From Tannockella sp964369175 (GTDB taxonomy: Bacteria; Bacillota_I; Bacilli_A; Erysipelotrichales; Coprobacillaceae), in the NCBI GenBank assembly GCA_964369175.1, contig CAYJEM010000010.1:1-41039 (forward strand): DNA of 41,039 bases, written 5' to 3'. Below the pieces are notes generated by a model that was not told where the DNA came from, did no database searches, and worked only from the letters and a program-made list of their open reading frames with translations. Shown here piece by piece: positions 8,501-15,461 of the stretch. Numbering within the stretch: the first letter of the stretch is position 1; the number at the start of each line of letters is the position of its first letter. The position numbers were made by a program, and so were the translations under genes.

Positions 8501-11276
8501 TTCTAAGTATGAATATGATGGATTAAATAATCTTATTAAAACTCAAAATCATGATGAACGTTATGTATCTTATATATACGATAAAAGTAATAATTTGATT
8601 GAAAAAGTACTTAATGATACAACTTCTACTTATTATAAATATGATGAAGATAACAACCTAATATATGAAGAAAATGAATATGGATATATTCATGAATATT
8701 CATATGATAGTTTTGGAAATAAAATAGAATGGATTAAGCCAGATAAAACAAAAATAAAATATACATATGATAATCTTGGGAATATGCTTACAAGTAATGA
8801 TACAACGTATAGTTATGATAAGCGTGGGAATCTATTAACCGTTACTAATAATCAAGGAATGATAGTAAATAAATACGATATTTTTAATAATAAAATTGAA
8901 GTTAAAGATACTAATGAAAATATTGTAAAATATACCTTCGATAACTTTAATCGTATTGTAGAAACAACATATGGTACATCACATGTAGTTAATACATATA
9001 ATGTAAATGGAATGTTAGAAACAGTTAGTAATAATGGTGAGCAAGTTGCATATTATCAATACAATGCCCGAAATGATATGGTGACTCTTAGCCAAGGAGA
9101 TATTATTACAAATAAGACATATGATGAGATGTCAAGAATTAAAATACAAACAACAAATCAAAAAGATAAAAACATTACGACAAATACATATTTATATGAT
9201 GGAAATGATAATGTAATTGAAGAAGGTGTCAATGGACATACAAACATTTACATATATAACGAATATGATGAATTAGAAGTTAGTAAAAAATATATTGATA
9301 ACCAATATGTAGAAACAACATATCAACATGATATCTTTGGAAATCAAATTGAAATGAGTACATCTTTGTCAAATAAAAAATATGTATATAACAACAATAA
9401 TCAAATTGAATCAATTGTAAGTGATGAAGGTACAATGCATATTGATTATGATGATAATGGAAACATTATCCAAAAAATAAACATCAATGGAACAATTGAT
9501 AAATACACGTATGACGAGTATGATCAACTAGTACAATTAGAGCAAGGACAATATGTATATGACTACCATTATGATGGACAAAACCAAAGAATCAAACAAA
9601 TCAAAACCGATACTAATGACTATCATTATGATGTATGGTATAATTACGTAGACTATGTAACCTTTGATGATAATGAAGTAACAAGTGGGTTTGATGTACT
9701 TAGAAACCAAGTAGAGCAACTAGAAGCAACAAATGGATTATGTAGTAGTATACTTAGTGATAGCTATGATGTTACATATTATAAAGAACCTGAAATTATA
9801 GATTATACACTAGATAGAAATCAAGAGTATACAGAAATATTAGTTAGTAATGATCAACAATTTATATATGGTAATTCATTACTACAAGATGACAAAGAAA
9901 CAATTGTAACTGGACTAAACAATAGTGTTATTGCTAGAGTTGAAAATGATATTATAGAAACTATTGAATATAGTGATTATGGTATAACAAGTGATATTAA
10001 AGAAGGTCATGGATACAATAGTGAAATGATGGATAGCAATGGACTAATCTATCTACGTGCTCGTTACTATGACCCAAGTATATCTCGCTTTATTCAAGTA
10101 GATAACAATTATAGTGGTGAAAAACAAGACGTTGCAAGTCAAAACAGATATGTATATACACTAAACAACCCATATAAGTATGTAGATCGTGATGGAAATA
10201 TTGCACTGCTTGGTGCTTTAGTAGCAGTTGGAGGAGCATTTGCAGTCGGTATGGCTACAGCTTCAATATTAGACTCTAGTCCTTCAATCACAGATGTTGT
10301 TAAACAAGCAGGTGATATGTTATCTGGTAAAAGTAGTCCTTCTGTAGGACATGCAACAGCCGCAGTTACAAATGCAGTAAGTAATGCAAACAAAACTTTA
10401 CCAAATATAGCTAGTGCAAGTACACAGTCTAAAACAGCAACCCAACTAAAACCTGTATATAAAGAGTTACAACCAGAAGCAGTTTGCCCAGACCCACAGA
10501 CTGCATCAAACAGTGCATTAGATATCTTACAATTAGTATTAGATATTATAGGATTTATTCCATTTTTAGGAGACATATGTGATGCAATCAATGCAGTAAT
10601 ATATTTTCTAAGAGGACTTACATTTGATGCAGTTGTATCAATAGCTTGTATAGCATTACCACTAGTAGCAGATAGTTTACTAAAACCTTTGAAATGGGTA
10701 GCTAAGTCAGCCAATGAATTTATAAGTCAGGCAATAAAAAAAGTTCCTAATATTGATAATGCAATATCGAGTGTAGTATCAAATGCTAAGAAATGGATAC
10801 AAGGAACAAAATTACTAGCTAGCAATATAAAAAATTCTATTATTGGTTTCTTAGGTAAATTTGGAAGTTACATTGATAACTTATTTGCTAAAGCAACAGT
10901 AAAAGTTTCATCTTTATATGAGGGTAGTGAAGCATTTCAAGCATGGTTAAAGGGTACAGGTGTACGCGAAAACAAGGTCTATTTTGTGTATGATGATGCC
11001 GGTGATGTTATATATGTGGGGATTACAAAACAATCTATAGAAGAAAGACAAAAACAACACCTAAAAGCAGGGAAACCATTCAATAACATGCAACCGGAAT
11101 ATGAAAATTTAACACGACATGAAGCACGTGCACTAGAACAACACTTCATTGAAAAGCATGATACAATAAATAAACCTAACGGAGAAAACAATATAAATAG
11201 TATCGCCAAAAACAACCCACAATATATAGAATCACAAGAGTGGGCAAAATCATTTTTAGCACAACTAGGAGGATGA
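2508..11276 (+). CDS. Giant secreted WapA/Rhs-type polymorphic toxin with C-terminal GIY-YIG nuclease
   Basis: 2922 residues. The order is: signal peptide (about 1-35); a beta-rich N-terminal region; DNRLRE-like wall-associated domain (about 312-480, ending NGRPKVSITYRD); LysM (about 612-656, YKVKTGDNLKNIAAYYGL); DUF6531-like entry (about 694-740, DPVNATTGNYYYEG); a very long array of 20-22-residue YD repeats (about 790-2480); Rhs core (about 2505-2565, GLIYLRARYYDPSISRFIQ); hydrophobic pretoxin region (about 2565-2735); linker; and a GIY-YIG-type nuclease (about 2823-2922) with YVGIT, an Arg-containing helix (EERQKQH), EARALEQ as the metal-site Glu helix, and a late Asn. Known Rhs/WapA proteins wrap a toxic tip in the YD shell and deliver it by contact. 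GGAGGAG at 2498-2504 fits ATG 2508 or 2511. The last codons (CTA GGA GGA TGA) form the ribosome binding site of the immunity gene. Confidence 0.93.
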   Translation: MMREYRPSFKRRLLAGLLASIMIFEACSGVLDVAASEVQKIDTEETTGKYYNSDITDVQVEQPVTTNNSEVLKKEAVVDKQEDSFPKEMEVIDKRTINSKTYKLDDGTYVMESYFEPIHKEVNGTYEDIDNTLINVSRNTTPIYKNVDGGYQFTVTKDTMLFDNLKGNQIEIQNSDAYLDVYSVNENVVLYSEAYKNIDMEYRLSGSGVSTNFYINGPTDVNTISYSINKGDLLVQDSEEALLFIDEDSNQIFSYEKPILLDESGNSIKPIFHYLENNGTIEVSITFDQSWLSSQERTYPIIMSSRAIDESLEINVSTSYIRSLNPNTTSQYYDLYVGYEDGSSNGGYHVGVTRSFVHVEGFDIGSDKEIVSAKLTMHKKVKYLSQWNEIEVLKTDTYVNPATVKWSNQPTNLTSLGVTNVRSDGGWQDFDITSYIQDLYNGSNKTLMLKATNESSAYTPNIFLGESSNGRPKVSITYRDAFDINPGLEIDTFDSEMRIYSVLDEGFKALSFDGIAKPDATVIYNLVERGQDTVINSATVTASTSRYFVDPIFITNQLPDVQVYQDKDVNYTTDYIYKEAIPEFDVPYEYIVQVETPSELSTIDFRTDSFIKYKVKTGDNLKNIAAYYGLTVDEIKYDNNLTNDIIKEDDILLLRFKKDNPKVSKDVYTPPTRTLVYDAKYVNRGPKCYGGVCEVIDPVNATTGNYYYEGVDFTIYDQDIFNLNRYYNSTGPQLSNMFGNGFTTTIESYISYDKDGNILFFLGDGKIYQFDKTLSGYLSKPQNQMEIMYQDNKATIIDTTSGITYYFDSFGMLDYMVSSQGLQTKIQYDDYGLITSIQIGDKSIAISYNDEKLVQDITLPSGDKVYYTYDENRNLISYKDVNGNSIKYAYDDNNYLTSVQDKNGNTITTNIYDDSGRIVKQTDGNGNVSSMRYDTNSTTLVNSDGSIDVYTFNENYDIVSIQENGIITSSYTYDENRNITTITNRNGKVETYTYQDNKVVKVDYSDGTFEEYRYDSLGNVIYHRDNDGNTVENTYSGKNLVSTKDNKNQQVSYQYDDIGRLLKETDIFGVSKEYTYQSNLVSSISHTNGLIEYFEYDTNGNVLKESDNQGKTTSYVYDKSGQVIQKNYYDGTNEQWVYDANGNIISYKDRIGGITTNTYDKNNNQIQTTKGTITLKTEYDEVNRVIKEINELGLTTTYKYDVYDNVICEIDVYGNETKYKYDEFGNVIETVDIYGNVESNEYDGNNLIKSISKEGLVTTYQYDDFNREISKTNPNGTIETKEYENSLLVKEVDQRGKITEYRYDEYGRNVETIFTSTDGIETKTLQKYDQYQNVIENNNNGIIVTTKYDVYNQEISSIDALGNVTSKEYDFDGNVIKEVDALNNTSTTSYDGMQNVLTVTDKNGNTTSNVYNPNGQRIHEIDALNNVTTINYNNYGQVDEMIDATNVKTEFIYDKYGNNITIKIDGKLVEEKQYDKYGRTIYTKNIEKQERTTFDTFNRPTETINERLGLTKYTVYDKYGNIIEESDNLGSKVVYHYDMYNQKTKAIDAYGRVETYIYGNEGELLETQAFDGTKSTSMYNNHGNVIKVVDGSGSETINTYDAMQRVIETNTAGKITKYVYDASSNIIEEIDGNNNTSTKTQYDANGNPIVTIDALGNVVKTEYDAKNQVIATIDENGNRSETQYDTYGNIIKEIDAMGSSKQYQYNQFGLLALEIDERGFETTYVYNEDLLLESVTNSMGHTVTYTYNEHGQKVKETNPNGDVTTYQYDDYGRETKVTLPSGKVMTKEYDRLENIIKETDGKNVTIHNYDKLGRLVSTTKNNILQIKNVYNQYNQIIETYDSENNVIKNTYDQSGQVVLRDDKGSITTTQYDIYGNIIKEVQNETYITEYTYDQLQRVVETRINGITTLYNEYDACGNEITTIENGVIKKTTYDKNNRIKEVLLPSTTNKEEFIVIQSVEYDASGNPIKITDANGYVETKKYDANNNIIEEVNKNNIVSKYEYDGLNNLIKTQNHDERYVSYIYDKSNNLIEKVLNDTTSTYYKYDEDNNLIYEENEYGYIHEYSYDSFGNKIEWIKPDKTKIKYTYDNLGNMLTSNDTTYSYDKRGNLLTVTNNQGMIVNKYDIFNNKIEVKDTNENIVKYTFDNFNRIVETTYGTSHVVNTYNVNGMLETVSNNGEQVAYYQYNARNDMVTLSQGDIITNKTYDEMSRIKIQTTNQKDKNITTNTYLYDGNDNVIEEGVNGHTNIYIYNEYDELEVSKKYIDNQYVETTYQHDIFGNQIEMSTSLSNKKYVYNNNNQIESIVSDEGTMHIDYDDNGNIIQKININGTIDKYTYDEYDQLVQLEQGQYVYDYHYDGQNQRIKQIKTDTNDYHYDVWYNYVDYVTFDDNEVTSGFDVLRNQVEQLEATNGLCSSILSDSYDVTYYKEPEIIDYTLDRNQEYTEILVSNDQQFIYGNSLLQDDKETIVTGLNNSVIARVENDIIETIEYSDYGITSDIKEGHGYNSEMMDSNGLIYLRARYYDPSISRFIQVDNNYSGEKQDVASQNRYVYTLNNPYKYVDRDGNIALLGALVAVGGAFAVGMATASILDSSPSITDVVKQAGDMLSGKSSPSVGHATAAVTNAVSNANKTLPNIASASTQSKTATQLKPVYKELQPEAVCPDPQTASNSALDILQLVLDIIGFIPFLGDICDAINAVIYFLRGLTFDAVVSIACIALPLVADSLLKPLKWVAKSANEFISQAIKKVPNIDNAISSVVSNAKKWIQGTKLLASNIKNSIIGFLGKFGSYIDNLFAKATVKVSSLYEGSEAFQAWLKGTGVRENKVYFVYDDAGDVIYVGITKQSIEERQKQHLKAGKPFNNMQPEYENLTRHEARALEQHFIEKHDTINKPNGENNINSIAKNNPQYIESQEWAKSFLAQLGG

Positions 11277-11553
11277 CATGGATATTAAAATAACAAATGA
11301 AAAAACCCTGTATCAAATATCTAAAATGGTTGAAACAAAACCATTAGGTGATATAAAAAGAAGGTACCTTAAAACAGGAGATATAAAACAAAATGAAGTA
11401 TTTTGTATGCAAATAATACCAAATATTTATATATATGGTGTTGTACTTGAAGAGGAAATTGTAACAAAAAGAGATATCTTATTTATTACCGGTTCATCTG
11501 TCGTAGTATTCTTTGATATTTTTAGTGAAGGAATAAATATTGATAAATTCAAT
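11244..11553 (+). repeat. Left constant block of the toxin/immunity junction, copy 1
   Basis: The last 33 bases of the toxin gene plus the first about 276 bases of the immunity gene recur almost without change at 14387-14696 and 19456-19741, at constant offsets of 3143 and 8212 bases. Between copies 1 and 2 I see only two substitutions inside this block, one of them ACC to AAC in codon 10. This points to recent duplication or gene conversion. Confidence 0.9.
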
Positions 11554-12291
11554 GAATCAAAAAAGAAGATATTAATTCCTCCAAAAATAACTGACTTTTA
11601 TGATTATAAAATTGGTGAAATCATTCCCTTAAATATATATATTGATTCCCCCTGTACATACGCATTTCAAAAATTGAAGAATGATCCAAAGACAAAACGT
11701 GGTGTTTTACAGGGACCATACTTGGATTCTGCTGGAGAACCAATACATAAGTTATTTATAAGGTGGCGTACAAACTATGTGAATGCTCATTTTCTTACGA
11801 CACAGTTTGGTATATGGCATAAAATATTTAAATCGATTACAGATACTAGAGAGTACTTTATTGTTGATGGAGTTGATAAAAGCCAGGAATTTTGTAATCA
11901 TCTAGCTACATTTAGTACTGTACGTAAAGAAAAAGTAGGAAAGAGTTTTATAAAGGTAAATACAGAAGAAGATTTTATAACACTTACTTTTGATGTGGGA
12001 CATGATACCGTAATGGAAGTAGGAAACAAAATGGAAGAAATTAATAGTAGTGCTTATATGAATGGATATAATTGGGAAATATTTATAGATTATTATTTTA
12101 CTAAACATGATCCTAAGGTACTTGAGGAAATAAGTACTGATAGTGAATCAGGGATGTATGTTGCTATGTATCCAACAAATGATGTAAATCGTAAAAAAGC
12201 TAATAAATTAAGACGAGTAATGAATAAATTAATAAAAGAAAAAACAGAGTTATATCGTATTGTTAAAGAAGAAGATATAAACTGGGAGTAG
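11278..12291 (+). CDS. Cognate immunity protein, Imm51-like, copy 1
   Basis: 337 residues, cytoplasmic (no signal or membrane segment). It starts one base after the toxin stop, and its AGGAGG site lies inside the toxin's last codons, so expression is coupled to the toxin. The last 75 residues (NGYNWEIFIDYYF ... DSESGMYVAMYP ... INWE) resemble the Imm51 immunity family (pattern NGYxWExxxxxYL...DxExGMxxAY). The first 210 residues are unassigned. Two further copies lie downstream. Alignment shows near-identity over residues 1-89 and about 195-337, with clustered substitutions in about 90-190, which I infer to be the specificity region contacting the variable toxin surface. Expected role: bind and neutralise the GIY-YIG tip. 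Immunity role strong by position, Imm51 label moderate. Confidence 0.82.
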   Translation: MDIKITNEKTLYQISKMVETKPLGDIKRRYLKTGDIKQNEVFCMQIIPNIYIYGVVLEEEIVTKRDILFITGSSVVVFFDIFSEGINIDKFNESKKKILIPPKITDFYDYKIGEIIPLNIYIDSPCTYAFQKLKNDPKTKRGVLQGPYLDSAGEPIHKLFIRWRTNYVNAHFLTTQFGIWHKIFKSITDTREYFIVDGVDKSQEFCNHLATFSTVRKEKVGKSFIKVNTEEDFITLTFDVGHDTVMEVGNKMEEINSSAYMNGYNWEIFIDYYFTKHDPKVLEEISTDSESGMYVAMYPTNDVNRKKANKLRRVMNKLIKEKTELYRIVKEEDINWE

Positions 12292-12300
12292 GAGAATATT
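11849..12300 (+). repeat. Right constant block of the immunity gene, copy 1
   Basis: The 3' part of the immunity gene, including the trailer GGAGTAGGAGAATATT, recurs at 14992-15434 (copy 2; trailer slightly changed) and 20061-20512 (copy 3; trailer kept). Copies 2 and 3 are more alike here than either is to copy 1. The last about 250 coding bases are essentially identical in all three. Confidence 0.85.
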
Positions 12301-12708
12301 ATGTTTTTTAAAAAGAAAGTAAAAGAAGATTGGATTGCATACATAGATGAAATAGCAGATAAACCATTATCAGTACGAGTAAATCGTGCAAAAAAGGGAG
12401 AAAAGTATAAACATACATTATATGTTATTGTTCACTATGATTATAGTGAACAAACACCCTTTCCAGATAAAGAGTTTTTAAATAATGTTGCAAGTATAGA
12501 AGATATGGTAGATGCAAAGATTCAAGGTAGTGATGTTGAATTTATAGGAAGTGCAACATTTGGAGGAAATGTTAATTTAATATATGTTACAAACAAGGAT
12601 ATTGACTGGAATACATTATTAGATATGGATCAATATGAACGACTTAGTGTAGGTAAGTATCCAAATGATAACATGGGGTATTTTAAAAACATATTATATC
12701 CAGGATAA
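12301..12708 (+). CDS. DUF695-like small protein, probable immunity/accessory gene
   Basis: 135 residues, cytoplasmic. The layout resembles the DUF695 family: an early W-x-x-Y-I-D-E segment, a strand block (TLYVIVHYDYSEQ), a PFPDKEFLNNVASIED helix, then FIGSATFGGNVNLIYVTNKD, where DUF695 proteins have a G..T..G.....Y. motif. I recognise the pattern but cannot confirm it by search. It follows immunity copy 1 after 9 bases, with the ribosome binding site TAGGAG overlapping that gene's end, so it belongs to the Rhs operon, and a terminator follows. The bases after immunity copy 3 (20504-20535) look like a decayed version of this gene's start, so it was once part of the duplicated cassette. Confidence 0.6.
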   Translation: MFFKKKVKEDWIAYIDEIADKPLSVRVNRAKKGEKYKHTLYVIVHYDYSEQTPFPDKEFLNNVASIEDMVDAKIQGSDVEFIGSATFGGNVNLIYVTNKDIDWNTLLDMDQYERLSVGKYPNDNMGYFKNILYPG

Positions 12709-12721
12709 ATAATGTAGTGGA

Positions 12722-12752
12722 AGAGAAACACAAAAGTGCTTCTCTTTGTTTT
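12722..12752 (+). terminator. Terminator of the main Rhs operon
   Basis: Stem AGAGAAACAC/GTGCTTCTCT with an AAAA loop and one A-C mismatch, followed by TTGTTTTTT. It ends the unit that begins with the small membrane protein. Confidence 0.75.
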
Positions 12753-12858
12753 TTGATAAATATGTGTGAAATTATCAATGATTATTATTATGTTATATTG
12801 TATAATGGTATAGATTATGTAACATTGATGTTGTTTTAAAGGATAGGGGACTAAGTTA

Positions 12859-13380
12859 ATGAAAAGATATAAAGTTTAAAAATATGATACAAAGTATCGT
12901 GATGATAAAGGCGTATATTATAAAAATGACTGGACATCTTATTGTGATATCGGTAAGAAGTATGATAAAAAGGTACTAACCACATATGAGTATTTAGAAG
13001 TGGAAAATCATTATATTGATTTTATAGTATCTTTGTGCAATGAACGTAACATAAAAAAATATAAGCTTACGAACATTGAAAACTCTTTTGATAAAACATA
13101 TATTATAAAGCTTCTGGGTGAATATGGGTTAAGATTAACTAATAAAGAAGAGATATTATTTGACTTACTAGAAGAACAATTGTTGATAGAATGTACAGAT
13201 TTGAAGAGTATTATAATTCTTTTGATAAGAGATTGTTTTTGGTGTGAAGTGGTTGATATTGACAATAATATTAAATTTAATATGGGATATGATTTGTACA
13301 TGAATGTTGAATCTACAAGTGACCTGGAATCTATTTTAGACATCGCAAACAAAAATAAATTATTTGTAGAAGAACGCTGA
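12859..13380 (+). pseudogene. Orphan small gene broken by an early TAA
   Basis: From ATG 12859 (AGGGG upstream) the frame reads MKRYKV, then TAA at 12877-12879 (codon 7), and is then open for 166 codons to TGA at 13380. The text after the stop (KYDTKYRDDKGVYYKNDWTSYCDIG..) clearly continues the protein, so a single substitution of a sense codon (CAA or AAA to TAA) is the simplest explanation. Re-initiation at GTG 13000 would give a 126-residue C-terminal piece. The Asp/Tyr-rich start and acidic helical body look like a small immunity-type protein; I cannot assign a family. A TATAAT-like element at about 12802 precedes it, so the gene had its own promoter. It may be a decaying orphan immunity gene. 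Confidence 0.6.
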
Positions 13381-13467
13381 TATATGAACAAACCCCACAT
13401 TAATTGTTGTTTTGAAAAAGCAAAATGACCTTAAATTAGATACAAGATGGTATGGAGGGTTTTAAAT

Positions 13468-14124
13468 ATGGAGAGTTTTTATAATTTATCAGTTGATGTT
13501 AGTGAAAGATACATGGTAATAATTAGTATTTTTGATGAATGTAAAGTTAGTAGTTTTTGTAAATATTGTGGTCGCATTTCTACAGATTTGAAATACCCAC
13601 TAAAAGTAATGGTTGACAGTGCCAAAAGAAAGGAGCCTGATTTCATGCTTTGTGGTGCTAAACCATTAAGGATTGTATCAAAAAGAGTTGTAGACTTTTT
13701 GGAAAATGAAGGTTGTAACTTCAACAAACAAGAAGTAATACTCTATGATATGAAAAAATCAAAAATAGAAGTTAAAACGCAATATTATGTAATACAGGCA
13801 AATGAAGCAAGAGAATTAGATTACGCAAAGATGAAAATTGAAGTGATAAAGTGTCAACATTGTAACAGCAAATACTATTCAAAAAACACATGGGAAATAG
13901 GAAATTATTATTTAAAGGAGAGTGGTCCGTTACCCAAGCTATTTATGACAGATAAAAAGCATGTCGTTTATATCAATAAAGATATATTAGAAAAAATAAT
14001 CATCAAAAGATTTAGGAATATAAAGATAGGAAAGGGAATAGATTTTTTTAAAATTGGAGCTACATATTATAACAACAGAAACATCAAAAAGATATTTGAT
14101 GAAGATACTGAAGAAAACAAATAA
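13468..14124 (+). CDS. Double-CxxC protein, SitI6-like orphan immunity protein
   Basis: 218 residues, cytoplasmic, start chosen at ATG 13468 with GGAGGG 8 bases upstream. Two cysteine pairs are visible: C31-x-x-C34-G (FCKYCGR) and C129-x-x-C132 (CQHCNSKYY), suggesting one zinc ribbon. Between them is the pattern DFMLCGAKPLRIVSKRVVDFL ... YYVI, and near the end LPKLF ... HVVYINKDILEKI. This order (CxxCG, YP, a 'last residue is PL.VS' segment, second CxxC, then a 'lF....h...i' tail) matches what I know of the SitI6-type double-CXXCG immunity proteins first described in Myxococcus toxin/immunity cassettes. No toxin lies directly before it, so it would be an orphan. Architecture seen; family by recall, moderate. 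Confidence 0.6.
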   Translation: MESFYNLSVDVSERYMVIISIFDECKVSSFCKYCGRISTDLKYPLKVMVDSAKRKEPDFMLCGAKPLRIVSKRVVDFLENEGCNFNKQEVILYDMKKSKIEVKTQYYVIQANEARELDYAKMKIEVIKCQHCNSKYYSKNTWEIGNYYLKESGPLPKLFMTDKKHVVYINKDILEKIIIKRFRNIKIGKGIDFFKIGATYYNNRNIKKIFDEDTEENK

Positions 14125-14145
14125 TCAATTTATGTGGTATGTTGA

Positions 14146-14318
14146 TTAGAATACTTTATTAGGTATGAAACGGTACTAGGAAGAGATTTTCAAAAATATA
14201 CTATTGATGGACACCAGGGAGCGGTTGTAATTAATGAATTTGTAATTGAAGGTAGTCTCTATACAATTATTTTTCTAGTGAAGAAGAATATATTCAAGAT
14301 ATCTTACAACAAGAATAA
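14146..14318 (+). pseudogene. Frameshifted gene remnant without start
   Basis: The gap between the double-CxxC gene and immunity copy 2 (14125-14420) holds no intact gene, but coding-like text is split over two frames. A first frame with no start codon, from 14146, encodes RYETVLGRDFQKYTIDGHQ followed by VVINEFVIEGSLY. Shifting frame near 14262-14270 gives NYFSSEEEYIQDILQQE and a natural-looking TAA at 14316-14318. The product family is not recognised. This looks like the tail of a former toxin or immunity gene decayed by a small indel. Confidence 0.45.
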
Positions 14319-14386
14319 ATTGAAAATCATTTTGTCATTATGGTATAGCATATAATTAGTATACTAAAATAATTAATGGAATCAGT

Positions 14387-14696
14387 GCAAAATCACTTTT
14401 AGCACAACTAGGAGGATGACATGGATATTAAAATAACAAATGAAAAAAACCTGTATCAAATATCTAAAATGGTTGAAACAAAACCATTAGGTGATATAAA
14501 AAGAAGGTACCTTAAAACAGGAGATATAAAACAAAATGAAGTATTTTGTATGCAAATAATACCAAATATTTATATATATGGTGTTGTACTTGAAGAGGAA
14601 ATTGTAACAAAAAGAGATATCTTATTTATTACCGGTTCATCTGTCGTAGTATTCTTTGATATTTTTAGTGAAGGAATAAATATTGATAAATTCAAT
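14387..14696 (+). repeat. Left constant block, copy 2, with 30-base toxin scar
   Basis: 14387-14420 is the last 33 bases of a GIY-YIG toxin gene with no toxin body before it, retained upstream of immunity copy 2, where it supplies the AGGAGG ribosome binding site. The block then continues nearly identical to copy 1 for about 276 bases of the immunity gene. Confidence 0.88.
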
Positions 14697-15434
14697 CAAG
14701 CAAAAAAGAATATATTATTTCCACCTAAAGTTACTGACTTTTGTGATTATAAAATTGGTGAAATCATTCCTTTAAACATATATATTAATTCCCCATGTAC
14801 ATACGCATTTCGTGACTTTTATAATGAACCAGTTGAAAAGCGTGGTACTTTTAAGGGACCTTATATGAATGCTGCTGGAGAACCAATACGTAAATTATTT
14901 ATAAAATGGCGAACAAACTATGTAAGTAGAAATACTTTTACGACAAGGTTGGGTATATTGGGTGGAATATTTAAATCGATTACAAATACTAGAGAGTACT
15001 TTATTGTTGATGGAGTTGATAAAAGCCAGGAATTTTGTGATCATCTAGCAACATTTAGTACTGTATATAAAGAAAAAGTAGGAAAGACTTTTATAAAGAT
15101 AAATACAGAAGAGGATTTTATAACACTTACTTTTAATATAGGACATGATACCGTAATGGAAGTAGGAAATAAAATGGAAGAAATTAATAGTAGTGCTTAT
15201 ATGAATGGATATAATTGGGAAATATTTATAGATTATTATTTTACTAAACATGATCCTAAGGTACTTGAGGAAATAAGTACTGATAGTGAATCAGGGATGT
15301 ATGTTGCTATGTATCCAACAAATGATGTAAATCGTAAAAAAGCTAATAAATTAAGACGAGTAATGAATAAATTAATAAAAGAAAAAACAGAGTTATATCG
15401 TATTGTTAAAGAAGAAGATATAAACTGGGAGTAA
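14421..15434 (+). CDS. Immunity protein, Imm51-like, copy 2 (orphan)
   Basis: 337 residues, exactly the length of copy 1, intact, with no toxin in front. Residues 1-89 differ from copy 1 at one visible position (T10N). The last about 140 residues differ at a handful of positions, all before about residue 250. The middle diverges strongly: copy 1 AFQKLKNDPKTKRGVLQGP against copy 2 AFRDFYNEPVEKRGTFKGP, and TTQFGIWHKIF against TTRLGILGGIF. The ribosome binding site is the leftover toxin tail. I infer that it protects against a sibling or ancestral variant of the GIY-YIG tip, as retained orphan immunity genes do in other Rhs and CDI loci. A promoter is not obvious, so expression may depend on upstream read-through. 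Confidence 0.8.
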   Translation: MDIKITNEKNLYQISKMVETKPLGDIKRRYLKTGDIKQNEVFCMQIIPNIYIYGVVLEEEIVTKRDILFITGSSVVVFFDIFSEGINIDKFNQAKKNILFPPKVTDFCDYKIGEIIPLNIYINSPCTYAFRDFYNEPVEKRGTFKGPYMNAAGEPIRKLFIKWRTNYVSRNTFTTRLGILGGIFKSITNTREYFIVDGVDKSQEFCDHLATFSTVYKEKVGKTFIKINTEEDFITLTFNIGHDTVMEVGNKMEEINSSAYMNGYNWEIFIDYYFTKHDPKVLEEISTDSESGMYVAMYPTNDVNRKKANKLRRVMNKLIKEKTELYRIVKEEDINWE

Positions 15435-15461
15435 GGAAATATTATTTTAAAAGGGGAAAAT

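Noticed and set aside
5000..9950. Tandem repeats that could be taken for a CRISPR or minisatellite
   Set aside because: The periodicity is about 60-66 bases in frame with YD-repeat codons, and no conserved repeat/unique spacer pattern exists.
10139..10714. Minus-strand open frame of 191 codons under the Rhs pretoxin region
   Set aside because: It is antisense to a clearly coding segment, has no ribosome binding site, and its composition follows from the complementary codons.
13011..13400. Minus-strand open frame of 129 codons
   Set aside because: It is a shadow of the nonsense-broken plus-strand gene, whose frame has the better protein-like text.
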